From NCBI GenBank assembly GCA_014084085.1, contig NPFB01000076.1, positions 169,654 through 233,653 on the forward strand: a stretch of DNA of 64,000 nucleotides, read 5' to 3'. Source of the stretch: Hondaea fermentalgiana (taxonomy: Eukaryota > Sar > Bigyra > Thraustochytrida > Thraustochytriidae). Made by a program: the position numbers and the translations under genes. Below, one piece after another: positions 20,208-29,132 of the stretch. The first letter of the stretch is position 1; every line of letters begins with the position of its first letter. The notes under the pieces were generated by a model. It was not told where the DNA came from, did no database searches, and saw only the letters and a program-made list of their open reading frames with translations.

Positions 20208-20486
20208 ATGTCGGACGACCTTGACACGAAGTTTAACCAGGCGGTGGAGCGCGTCAAGACGGAGAAGCCCAAGGAGGGCGTCGAGCTCACGAACGAGGAC
20301 AAGCTCAAGGTGTACGCCCTGTACAAGCAGGCCACCGTCGGCGACGTCCAGGGCTCGCAGCCGTGGGCCGTCAACTTCGAGGCCCGCGCCAAGTGGGACG
20401 CCTGGAACGCCGTCAAGGGCAAGGACTCCGAGACCGCCAAGAAGGAGTACGTCGAGGAGGTCAACCGCCAGCTCGGTGAGCCGTAA
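20208..20486 (+). CDS. acyl-CoA-binding protein
   Basis: 92 residues, the size of a classical stand-alone ACBP. It binds medium- to long-chain acyl-CoA in the cytosol and ferries it between lipid pathways, which fits a lipid-rich protist. The four-helix signature is intact: FNQAVERVK in helix 1, then LTNEDKLKVYALYKQATVGD, the conserved lysine/tryptophan region KWDAWNAVKGKDSETAKKEYVEEV, and a short tail. The ATG at 20208 (MSDDLDTKF) is the family start. Upstream in-frame ATGs would add 31 polar residues with no targeting character. Codons are strongly C/G-ending, suggesting high expression. The 3' UTR begins with an AAC triplet run. Confidence 0.96.
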   Translation: MSDDLDTKFNQAVERVKTEKPKEGVELTNEDKLKVYALYKQATVGDVQGSQPWAVNFEARAKWDAWNAVKGKDSETAKKEYVEEVNRQLGEP

Positions 20487-20801
20487 GCGATTTCTTTCAC
20501 CCAACAACAACAACAACAACAACAACAACAAGGTAAAATCAAAAAGAAAAGAGAAGCGCACAGCACGCTACGAGCCTCGCGAGCACAAGATTAGCTGCAC
20601 ACACCACCACATACAAGTTCGCCTCGGCGATATTTTGGATTGATTTATCTCTCGTTCTCATTTGCTCTCACTTCCCTATTCTCTTGGATCATTTTAAAGT
20701 TGACATGGTTCTGCGTTCAATAAAATGGGAGATACCACGCGTGCGTACGCGTGCTGCCGAGATTCTTCTTTCTCTCTCTCTACTTTTTTTTCTTTTGTTG
20801 T
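20487..20801. other. convergent 3' region ACBP / PH protein
   Basis: 315 bp, AT-richer than its surroundings, with an (AAC)n run at about 20502-20531 in the ACBP 3' UTR and a T-rich tract near 20785. No gene is seen. Confidence 0.6.
20502..20531. repeat. (AAC)n triplet repeat in ACBP 3' UTR
   Basis: Ten tandem CAA/AAC units seen directly, 16 bases after the ACBP stop. Confidence 0.92.
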
Positions 20802-23486
20802 TCAGTCGTCGGTCTTGGCAAGGCGCGCTTTGTCAAAGCCCTGAATCGATTGCAGCAAGGGGTTTCCACGAGGCTTGGGAAGCTCATCGTTCTTGCCCTG
20901 GTTTCCACCACCCTGCTTGAGCGCATTGATCGACTGTAAGAAGGCTGGCGGGCGATTCCTTCCTGGTCCCGACGTAATCGGATGCTCAACCTCCTCCTTG
21001 AACTCACACTCGCCGTCGCTGGCTGCACCTGTATCAGAGTCTTCGTCGTCATCGGAATCATCATCGTCGAACGAGGTCGGCTTCGGCTTCAGAAGAGTCA
21101 TGTGCGCCTCCGTGACGGCACCCGGGCGCATTTTGCCCATGAGAAAGGCATAACGCTCTTCTGTGTCCTCGGTCCAAGGCTCAGACTTTGCCCAAGCGAG
21201 CAGACCAGCCTGGTCGAGACGAAGAAGGGAGACGTCTTTGAGCTTTTTCAGCCACCATGGCTGTGTGAGACGCACCTTCGAGATGGTATGGGCTTGCAGC
21301 ACGTTTTCTAGACCCTCCAGAAAGGCGCGAACGTGCTCTGGCTCGCCCACATGACGACGCATGAGTTGCTCGTACGGCCCGCCCTCGACCAAGAGCACGC
21401 CACTAATGTCGCTCGCCTCAAAGGTCCGCTCGTAGCTCCGCGACAGCGTCTTGATTGAGACCGTGTCCTCCAAGTACCCATCGCGCTGCAGCTTGGCAAG
21501 CATTGTCTGCAGCGGAGAAAGCGCCTTTGGTGCTCCGGGTCCGCCTCCCACCCCACCGCTGCCACCGCGCTGAAGATTGAGAATCATGTTGCGGCTCTCG
21601 GCGAGCTCTGCACGTAGCTTGCGAATCTCCTTGTCCCACTTTGCACGTTCGTGCTCATACGCAGCGCGAAGAGCCTCGAGCTCCTCTGCAGCAGCCCCCT
21701 GCGCGCTTGCGGACGGCGACAGAGAACGAGGCGAGGTTTCCGATGGGCCCGGAGTGTCTGCATCCACCACAGCTGCGTCCGGGGCCGCTGCGGTGCCCGC
21801 TGCCGTGGATCCCGAATTGGCACGCTGCGCTCGGGCTGCAGCCGCAGCTGCAGCGGCGTGGGATGCCGCGTTCCAGGTCTCGGAGCGAGCGCCGGAAGGC
21901 GTCAAAGGGGCCTTGGAAGAATCCTCCTCGACGATAAAGAGTGTACAGTCGTCGTCGATCATACGGTCGGCCCCCAAGAGCTCTTCTTGAGCCCGAGAAA
22001 CCTTGGTGTATTCGCGCTTCAAGACGCGGCTGAGCGGCGAGTCGGACGTCCCCGAAGAAGTGGGCCGCGCCATGCGAACGACCCTGTTGAGCCGCAGCAA
22101 AAAGGAAAAGTTGAGCGGGAGGTCTGCATCATCGAGCTCGCGATGGATTTGGTCGCGCACGGCAACGAGCGACATCTCAGGGGAAACAATGAGACGCCCA
22201 ACCGAAGTGCCTTCGCTCCCTTGTCTTTTGTCCATGGCGCGCACGACTTCGATCTCGACAGCGCCTTCGCCAAACGGCGGCGGTGGGGGCGGCGGAGCCA
22301 TGGGGCCAAGGCCAGCAGGTGATCCCATGGTGTTTCGCGTTGATCCCATTTCGTTGCTCACATTGGCTTGATCTGCGAGCATCAGATTATCACCGAGCAG
22401 GGCTCCTCTCTGAAATGCCTCGATCCAGTCCAATCGCTCTGAAGGTGATGTTGCAGCGAGAACAAGCGTATAGTTGTGTTCGATAGAGCGAATGTGAAAG
22501 CAACAGTCTGCTGACAGCTCCTCCCCGAGAGAGGCCTCATCGACGTCGCTGGGGAGACCATTTACAACTTGTGCTCCGACATCAAGGAAAAAGTTCCCCT
22601 TGGCGCGCTTGTCTTCATCAGTCTCGAAGTAGCTCAAGAGGTTCCGAAAGAGCACGAAATATCGACGCTTCCAGTTGCGCCGGCTTTTCACGGCAAGTTT
22701 GTAGAGAAAGCCTTTGGTGGTCTCCGAGGCAGCACCTTGGCTGGCACTTTGCTCCGACAGACCACCGCCCGAGGCAAAAGACCCAAGGCCGCGTTGGGAT
22801 GCAAGCATGTCGGTCGTCTTGGACTCCACTTCCTGAATGTGCACGAGCGAGCCAGAAGCCATGCTGAATGAGGGCGCGACGACATTCTGCGCGGCGGCTG
22901 CGCTCGCGCGTACTGCGTGAATCACGCGGGCCAGCCCGCAGACCCAGAGCTCCTTTTCAGACTCGGACTCGGCCGAAATGCTGAGGGTTCCATTGCGTGT
23001 GATAATGTCAAAGCAATGCGAGCGTCCTGAGAAGGAGGCATCCCGGATATAAGTGTTTGGCGAAAGAAGAAGCTGACCTTTTGGCTTGGTGTCTCCTTGC
23101 TTTGCAAAATATGTAATGCCGTGGTCGGCGAGATAGAAAGCGCGCGTTTTCCAGGACTTTCGCACGCGCCCAGCTCCCGTACATCCGAACGGAAGCTTGG
23201 CAAGATTACCTTTGAGCTTGACTTGCCGGATGGTGGATCCCGTCTGACTGCATGCCTTGGCGAGCATGCCAATGAGGTTGAAGAGATCTTCTGCCCGATA
23301 GCTTTCATTTGTCTTGTTCATGAGTTTGAGAATGATCTCCTCGGCTCCCTGAATTTGCGATGGTCCAGACTCTGTTACTGCGGCAAGGAGTACGGCATAT
23401 TCGTCTTCGAAGATGAGCTTGGTCTCTGCGAGGTGCATCAGCACGCCGAGGACGCCATTGGCCTTGTAAAAGTTCTTGGTGGACAT
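20802..23486 (-). CDS. tandem pleckstrin-homology-domain protein
   Basis: 894 residues from the ATG at 23486 (MSTKNFYKA). About 85 residues of helical N-terminus precede the first PH domain (roughly 88-195: KGNLAKLPFG, KTRAFYLADHGITYF, ending KELWVCGLARVI). A second PH domain lies at about 260-375 (TKGFLYKLAVKSRRNWKRRYFVLFRNLLSYF, ending ERLDWIEAFQ). A ubiquitin-like/RBD-like stretch may follow (VEIEVVRAMDKR to LLRLNRVVRM). Next are an Ala-rich linker and a short coiled coil (AAYEHERAKWDKEIRKLRAELAE...). The C-terminal ~200-residue region (GYLEDTVSIKTLSRSYERTF; WWLKKLKDVSLLRLDQAG) is unrecognised. PH domains suggest phosphoinositide-dependent membrane recruitment. The protein has no obvious catalytic domain and is probably an adaptor in signalling or trafficking (inference). 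A 24-residue extension from an upstream GTG was not used. Confidence 0.85.
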   Translation of the reverse strand: MSTKNFYKANGVLGVLMHLAETKLIFEDEYAVLLAAVTESGPSQIQGAEEIILKLMNKTNESYRAEDLFNLIGMLAKACSQTGSTIRQVKLKGNLAKLPFGCTGAGRVRKSWKTRAFYLADHGITYFAKQGDTKPKGQLLLSPNTYIRDASFSGRSHCFDIITRNGTLSISAESESEKELWVCGLARVIHAVRASAAAAQNVVAPSFSMASGSLVHIQEVESKTTDMLASQRGLGSFASGGGLSEQSASQGAASETTKGFLYKLAVKSRRNWKRRYFVLFRNLLSYFETDEDKRAKGNFFLDVGAQVVNGLPSDVDEASLGEELSADCCFHIRSIEHNYTLVLAATSPSERLDWIEAFQRGALLGDNLMLADQANVSNEMGSTRNTMGSPAGLGPMAPPPPPPPFGEGAVEIEVVRAMDKRQGSEGTSVGRLIVSPEMSLVAVRDQIHRELDDADLPLNFSFLLRLNRVVRMARPTSSGTSDSPLSRVLKREYTKVSRAQEELLGADRMIDDDCTLFIVEEDSSKAPLTPSGARSETWNAASHAAAAAAAARAQRANSGSTAAGTAAAPDAAVVDADTPGPSETSPRSLSPSASAQGAAAEELEALRAAYEHERAKWDKEIRKLRAELAESRNMILNLQRGGSGGVGGGPGAPKALSPLQTMLAKLQRDGYLEDTVSIKTLSRSYERTFEASDISGVLLVEGGPYEQLMRRHVGEPEHVRAFLEGLENVLQAHTISKVRLTQPWWLKKLKDVSLLRLDQAGLLAWAKSEPWTEDTEERYAFLMGKMRPGAVTEAHMTLLKPKPTSFDDDDSDDDEDSDTGAASDGECEFKEEVEHPITSGPGRNRPPAFLQSINALKQGGGNQGKNDELPKPRGNPLLQSIQGFDKARLAKTDD

Positions 23487-24253
23487 TCTCGCCGAATCAG
23501 CACTCGGAGGGGAAGGGAGGAAGGGAGGGAGGGGGCGATGCTTGTCGCTCCTGTGCACGAGGCAGCGCCACGAGCGCTCAAACTGGTATCTGCACGCGCA
23601 GCAGGAGCAGGCGCACGCGCAGCAACAACAACAAGTCCGCGCCGTACTTTTGCTTCTTCTTTCTTCGCCTACTTCGAATTTGTTCTCGTAGTTTGGCTGA
23701 CCTCACTGTCAGTCGGCTAGCCGGGTCCTGGGATTGTCTGACTACGAGTCCACTTTTGCTCTCTGTTTGTCCTAGTGTGTCTGTGTGTATGGCGAATCCA
23801 CTTGTAAAGCCGGCCGCCGATAAGACTTATTCATTCCTGCTTCCGGAAACTTTCCATTCGTCCAGCGCGGCGGCAGCTGCCGCCCCTGGAATAAATTGGT
23901 GCCCAGCGGGAACGCTGCATCCGAACGCAGCCAATCAAGCTTGCCGAGACCTCCTACTACTACGATCGAGAAGACTTGATCAAGTGAAACGAAACGCCGC
24001 GAAACGAGATATCCGTTGCATATTTGCGTTGCGCAAACCGCGCCACTTTTCTTTTTCATTCCATTCATTTATATTTCGACGTAGCCCTCGTTCGCTCTGT
24101 GAGTACACATTTGTTCTGCCTGACGAATGTCTGCTTGTGAGCGCGAGGCATTTTTTCTGCACTCGCAAACTAGGGGCAAAAATTGCAATGATGCGTGTAT
24201 TCTGGTTATACTACTACTTTACGTAGTTGGATACGAGACTCAACATTTACATG
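23487..24253. other. intergenic region upstream of tandem-PH gene
   Basis: 767 bp holding the PH gene promoter and the 3' flank of the small mitochondrial gene. It includes a CAACAA-rich run near 23623 and a purine-rich block near 23505-23540. No gene is seen. Confidence 0.55.
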
Positions 24254-24842
24254 TTAGGGGATCTTGACCTCCTGGAACTCGTAAACAAAGTTCTGCGTGT
24301 GGACGTCGCCACCAACAATTCCCTTGAGCTCAGAGGCGGCATCGTTGAAGGCCTTGAGGCTGGTGCTGTCCTCGTCGATGTGCTTCTTGAAGTGGTCCAG
24401 ATCGCTAAAAATGTGGATCGCCTTGTAGTCCCACTTGGCCTTGCAGACCATGCGCGTGTAGCCAACGTAGCCACCGGCGTGGAGCTCCTTGAGCTTGGCC
24501 GCCAGCGTCTTGTTGACAAGATCGGCCTTCTCGGCAGTGCCCTCATCGCCAACGTTGCACTCCATGGCGCTGGAAACCTGTATCCGCAGCCAGCATGTAG
24601 TAAGCAACCAAGCAAACGAGCAAGCAAAAACATCGCAAGAAAGCGCCATGAATCAGTCAGTCAGTCAGACATTTATACGCTGTATTCATTGTTTGGGCTT
24701 CTTGCCGGCCGGGGCTGCTGGACAGTCGGTCGGCCGGTCGGTTGTTTTCTCAACTTACGTTCTTGACGGCGATGGACATGCCACGCGTCTGCTGGCGCCC
24801 GACGGCGGCGCGACGCGCCAGGGTGCTTCCCGCGCGGAACAT
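24254..24842 (-). CDS. small mitochondrial protein, two exons
   Basis: Predicted spliced CDS complement(24254..24577, 24759..24842), 135 residues. Exon 1 (28 codons) is a classic mitochondrial presequence: MFRAGSTLARRAAVGRQQTR, with five arginines, no acids and small hydrophobics. The 181-bp intron has a strong donor (aagaac|GTAAGTTG) and a CAG acceptor before GTTTCC; phase 0. Exon 2 encodes a compact alpha/beta domain of about 105 residues (KELHAGGYVGYTRMVCKAK, WDYKAIHIFSDLDHFKKHI, NFVYEFQEVKIP). Its length and strand-helix pattern recall dimeric alpha/beta-barrel (antibiotic-biosynthesis-monooxygenase-like) folds, but that is a weak structural guess. Function is unknown. The gene is divergent from GMP reductase. 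Confidence 0.78.
24578..24758 (-). other. intron separating presequence from mature domain
   Basis: 181 bp, GTAAGT donor and CAG acceptor on the minus strand. It joins AAC to GTT in phase 0, right after the targeting peptide. Confidence 0.82.
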
Positions 24843-25595
24843 CTTGCTCAGCTTCCTTCGTCTGCTCTCTGGTCGGCGCACGCGGTCGTATGCGGTCGCG
24901 GCTTGCTCGCTAGCTCTGCGTCTTCGCAATCTCGATCCCGGTTTGCAAGCCCGCCCATGTTTGTGAGTCACAGCAGCAGCTTCCTCGCCCTCTGTGACTC
25001 ACAAATCATCATTATCATGTCGTCGCAATGATTATGCAGGCAGAAGATAGTCTTGCGGCTGCTGGGTGGCTTCTGTGCTCGAGAGAATCTAGGCGGTCGA
25101 CGCAAGTGAGGACAAAGTCAACAGTTGTTGCCTTTTTCCATTTCTTGCTTGGCGCCCCGCCCAAACAAGCGTGTCACAATGGTACAACCCGCCACTGCCC
25201 AGCGTTCTCTCCCTCCCTGCCTGCAGAGCCGCCCACCTCCGACCATCTTCGTCCTTTTCCATTCCCCGTCACCACCACCACCACCACCACCACCACCACC
25301 ACCACTTGTCGTCGTCATCGTCATCACCAATCACATGCACATGCACTGGCCGCCAGCCGCGCGGCGCCGAGCGGAGCGAAGCGTGCTCCCGCCATCTTCC
25401 GCCCGGGGCCTTGACCTCCGTCCGAGAGGCTGGCGGATCACATCATAAGCCGACATAAGCAGAAAAAAAACTTACTTGGGGACGGGACAGAGAGAGACCC
25501 AGCGGCAGACCCGAATCGCGGCGGAGGACGCGGCAGCAGAGCGAGCGAGCGGGCGAGCGGCGGAGGCGGACGCGGCGCGGAGGCGGGCAGGCAGC
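24843..25595. promoter_or_regulatory. divergent intergenic region with CAC repeat
   Basis: 753 bp shared upstream region of the small mitochondrial gene and GMPR. It contains (CAC)n at about 25266-25303 followed by GTC/ATC triplets. Purine-rich GGAG/GCGAG repeats directly precede the GMPR start. Confidence 0.55.
25266..25303. repeat. (CAC)n triplet repeat
   Basis: About twelve tandem CAC units seen directly. Confidence 0.95.
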
Positions 25596-27024
25596 ATGGT
25601 GCGCGTGGAGACCGAGGTCCGCCTGGACTTCAAGGACGTGCTCATCAGGTACGTGCGCGCGGCGCGCAGGGCAGCCGCCGAGGGCGGGCTTCGTTCATCG
25701 GGGGAGGATGGAGAGCTGAGAGCAGGACCACTCAGATCTTCCGCCCCCGCCGGGGGCGGCGGAACTTAGCAAGCGAGCGAGCGAGACGAGCCTCGAGAAG
25801 GCCGGCGGGAGAGCAAGAGAAAGGGGGAGCGAGAGGCGGAGGCGCATGCGCTGGCGAAAAGAATATGAGCACGACTGACGACCCGACGTGATCTGATCAT
25901 GGATGGATGATGTTGTATTGATGCATTCTTTCACTTGTTCACATGAAAACACACAACGCAGACCGAAGCGATCGACATTGAAAAGCCGCTCCGAGGTGAG
26001 CGTGGAGCGCACCTTCGTCTTCAAGCACAGCAAGCAAGAATGGACAGGCGTCCCCATCATGGTGGCCAACATGGACACCACAGGTACCTTTGAGATGGCC
26101 ACCGAGCTCTGCAAGCAAAAGGTCATCACCTGCGTCCACAAGCACTACACCGTGGAGGACTGGCTCAAGTTTGCCAAGGAAAACCGCGAGGCTCTCCCCT
26201 ATGTCACTGTCAGCGCCGGCACCTCTGAGGCCGACCTGGAGGTCGTCAAGAACGTCACCGAGCAGGTCCCCGAAGTCAAGATGATCTGTCTCGATGTGGC
26301 CAACGGGTACTCGGAGAACTTTGTGGCTACGGTCCGCAAAGTCCGCGAGGCCCACCCGAACCACACCATTATTGCTGGCAACGTCGTGACCGGCGAAATG
26401 GTTGAGGAGCTCATCCTCAGCGGGGCTGACATTGTCAAGGTTGGTATCGGTCCCGGCTCCGTCTGCACGACTCGCAAGCAGACTGGCGTAGGCTTTCCGC
26501 AGCTCTCCGCCGTCCTTGAGTGCAGCGACAGCGCTCACGGTCTGGGTGGCTGCGTCGTCTCGGACGGCGGCTGTGCCTGCCCCGGTGACTTTGCCAAGGC
26601 TCTTGGCGCCGGCGCCGACTTTGTCATGTCTGGTGGTATGTTCGCTGGCCACGACGAAAGCGGCGGCGAGCTCATCGAGGTCGATGGCAAAAAGGTCAAG
26701 GAGTTCTATGGCATGTCCTCCACCACGGCGATGGAGCGCCATGCCGGCAAGGTGAACAACTACCGCGCCTCGGAGGGCAAATCCATCCAGGTGCCGTACC
26801 GTGGTCCCGTCAAGGCCACCGTTCTCGAGATCCTCGGCGGCCTGCGTTCTGCCTGCACCTACGTCGGCGCCAAGTCGCTCAAGGAGATTTCGAAGCGCAC
26901 CACCTTCATCCGCTGCACGCAGCAGCTCAATCCCGTCTTTAACCAGCAAAAGGAGACGAGCAAGATCCCGCGTTCCTACCTCGAAGACAATGGCGAGCCC
27001 GCTGCCAAGAAGGCCAAGCAGTGA
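25596..27024 (+). CDS. GMP reductase, two exons
   Basis: Predicted CDS join(25596..25648, 25962..27024), 371 residues. The enzyme reduces GMP to IMP with NADPH, feeding guanine nucleotides back to the adenine branch. Exon 1 encodes [17 protein letters not shown], and splicing creates [15 protein letters not shown], which matches the family exactly. Without the splice the plus-strand frame begins with unrelated sequence. The IMPDH/GMPR barrel is complete: IVANMDT-type motif (here [14 protein letters not shown]), [51 protein letters not shown] with catalytic Cys186 (same number as in mammals), [24 protein letters not shown] and [14 protein letters not shown]. There is no CBS insertion, which separates it from IMP dehydrogenase. 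A Lys-rich tail (AAKKAKQ) ends the protein. Codon use is strongly C-ending. Confidence 0.96.
25649..25961 (+). other. GMP reductase intron 1
   Basis: 313 bp, donor atcag|GTACGT and acceptor CGCAG|ACCG, in phase 2 (AG + A makes Arg). The positions are fixed by the family sequence LxRPKRS. Confidence 0.92.
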
Positions 27025-27695
27025 GAATTTAGAAGACTTCAATCTTCTTTTCCCATAAAGTCGTGTGCGCGTCTTATAAAAACTTAGTTGCTTCATTATA
27101 GAGTAGATCCATCGTTTTGCATTGTGAGAAGACCTACTAGGCCTACTACCGTGCCTTGCCAGAGGGAGAGAAGAAGAAGAGAAAAGAGACAGAGAAAAAA
27201 GTTTTGAATTTGGAGAAAAAAAAAAAGATTGCCAACGGATAGTTCGTTCCTGCACGTCCATTGTTTCAAGACTGACCGTGACGTTTTGATACGGATCGAT
27301 ACACAAAACAGATGGATGGATACCTCACCATAACCAACATATGCCTTTTCTGCTGTGCTGCACGAGTCGCGCCATCGCTACAACAATAACGGCCTGTGAC
27401 ACCAAGCGGAGTAGACAAGACTGTGCAAGCAGATTCTAATTTGACAACCTCCTTCTTTGGCTACGACTTCTCCTTGAATCAGCAACGTCGACGGGGTTCG
27501 GCCGGGAACTCCGCGCGGGAGACCCGCGCAAGCTCGCAACGCGAAGCGGAGCAAGACGGAAAGCAAGAAAAGGCAGGGGAAGACTGCCGAGACCGCTCAT
27601 TGCCTTTCCTTTCTCCAAGGACGAGTGACTGATTGATCGTCAAGCACTTCTTGCAAAGGAAACGATACTGTTGACCCTGCTCGAGCGTTGGAAAG
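27025..27695. other. intergenic region GMPR / PH protein
   Basis: 671 bp. The first part is AT-rich with A-tracts near 27200-27230 and a TAGGCCTA octamer at 27138. The second part is the probable promoter of the PH gene. No gene is seen. Confidence 0.6.
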
Positions 27696-29006
27696 ATGGG
27701 TCGTATTGTCCAAGGATGGTTCTACAAGTTGCGCCGTACTCACGAAGGCAATTCGTTGGCAAGGCATGTGACCAAGGCTTGGAGCAAGCGATACTTTGTT
27801 ATTGTGCGCGATCGAATCAACTGGTACAAGAATGCCGACCCAAACTCGGGAGAAAAGCCTTCTGGATTCATCAACTTTCAAGAAATTCTCCGCATTCGCG
27901 TTCTCCATGCGGAGAATAGACTTGACGACCAGTTCAATCGTGATGAATACGGAACTTATTCGCTTGAAATTGTCGCAAACTCGCGACGCCTCACGATTCG
28001 AACGCCATCTCGTGACGAGGCCATGGTCTGGACGTACGAATTACGCAAGAAACTTAAGATCTGGACCGAAAGGACGGGTGTCGAAACCCTGCGAGAGGTT
28101 GCTCTTCAGCGCAAGACAGTCGACTCGCGAGACAAATTGATGGAACGTATCGACAAGGCACTTGCGAATGTCTCTCTGAAAGAAACCACGCAAAGTGAAT
28201 ACCGGAATGATCGGGAGAGCAGAGACGCTCAGATCACACGATCCGTCGACGCGGACACAAGCATTTCTTCATTTGATTCGGAGAATAGCATCGAGAAGCG
28301 CCGCAAGAAGAACCGTCGAGCGGCTAAAAACGCACGCAACACAGTCTCCACATCGAAAGCCTTGCGTGAGACCGAAGCTGAAAGCGCGGGAAGCTCAAGT
28401 ACTCACGGCGACGGCGAACGGCCGCGTCGCATCAAATCCAAATCTAAATCGTCTTCCGAGAGATCGTCTTCCGAGAGATCGTCTTCCGAGAGATCGTCGT
28501 CCGAGAGAAAAGTGAAAAAGTCAACGTCCCGTCGTCGAGATCGGGAAAAGATCACACTTGCGTCGTACACCGATTCTGCTGTTTCTGCTGTTGGAAGCGA
28601 TGCAGAAGACGATACGCCCATCAAGCCTACCAAGCGTCGTGGAAAGCAGCGCTCCAAGAGTCGTCGTTCAAGCACATCGTCTCGCTCGCATGAGACACGC
28701 CAGGAGACGAAGACAGACCGACAGGATAGCATCAAGGTGACCCCCTCGTGGCCCACAAAGAAGAACGAGATGACCACGACTTTGCTCGATGTTCCAGAAG
28801 TTGAACATCTGGATGATTTCGAGTACCAACCGCGCCACGGGCGTGGCCGCAATAGCCAACAAAATCCTTCGACCCACCGTCGTGCTCAGGACGAGGGAAA
28901 GCTATTTGAAGCGGCTTCCTTCCGTAATAAAGGAGCACAAAATACAATTCCCACTGCTGTGAGTTGCAACGACACAAACGAGGACTGGCTCGAAGAATCT
29001 TTGTAA
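27696..29006 (+). CDS. PH-domain protein with disordered Ser/Arg tail
   Basis: 436 residues. The PH domain fills about 4-125: IVQGWFYKLRRTHEG, then SKRYFVIVRDRINWY, GFINFQEILRIRV, SLEIVANSRRLTIRTPSRDEAMVWTYELRKKLKIW, with the invariant C-terminal Trp. The rest is highly charged and predicted disordered (RS/RK-rich), with a perfect SSSER pentapeptide repeated four times at about 252-271 and many SR, SK and RRSS phospho-acceptor-like sites. This suggests a lipid-binding adaptor regulated by phosphorylation (inference). The gene converges on kinesin A, 126 bp away. Confidence 0.82.
   Translation: MGRIVQGWFYKLRRTHEGNSLARHVTKAWSKRYFVIVRDRINWYKNADPNSGEKPSGFINFQEILRIRVLHAENRLDDQFNRDEYGTYSLEIVANSRRLTIRTPSRDEAMVWTYELRKKLKIWTERTGVETLREVALQRKTVDSRDKLMERIDKALANVSLKETTQSEYRNDRESRDAQITRSVDADTSISSFDSENSIEKRRKKNRRAAKNARNTVSTSKALRETEAESAGSSSTHGDGERPRRIKSKSKSSSERSSSERSSSERSSSERKVKKSTSRRRDREKITLASYTDSAVSAVGSDAEDDTPIKPTKRRGKQRSKSRRSSTSSRSHETRQETKTDRQDSIKVTPSWPTKKNEMTTTLLDVPEVEHLDDFEYQPRHGRGRNSQQNPSTHRRAQDEGKLFEAASFRNKGAQNTIPTAVSCNDTNEDWLEESL
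28449..28508 (+). repeat. 15-bp coding minisatellite (SSSER)x4
   Basis: Four copies of tcgtcttccgagaga are nearly identical at the DNA level (one C/G change), so the expansion is recent. Confidence 0.93.
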
Positions 29007-29132
29007 GTCATGACAAATAGATAGTAGAAAGCAGAGCATAATTTACATTTCTTTCGTGTCCTGGCACCTATCAAAGCCATGTCCGGGCGAGATGTTTCTG
29101 ACCACGTACGCAATCACGACGCTGAATCGATC

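Noticed and set aside
19023..20561. 512-codon minus-strand frame running through gap 1
   Set aside because: It reads through 100 N and overlaps ACBP in antisense. The composition is Arg/Ala/Ser-rich without motifs.
25939..27306. 455-codon open frame antisense to GMP reductase
   Set aside because: The same codon-bias shadow effect. The plus strand is an unambiguous GMP reductase with a supported splice junction.
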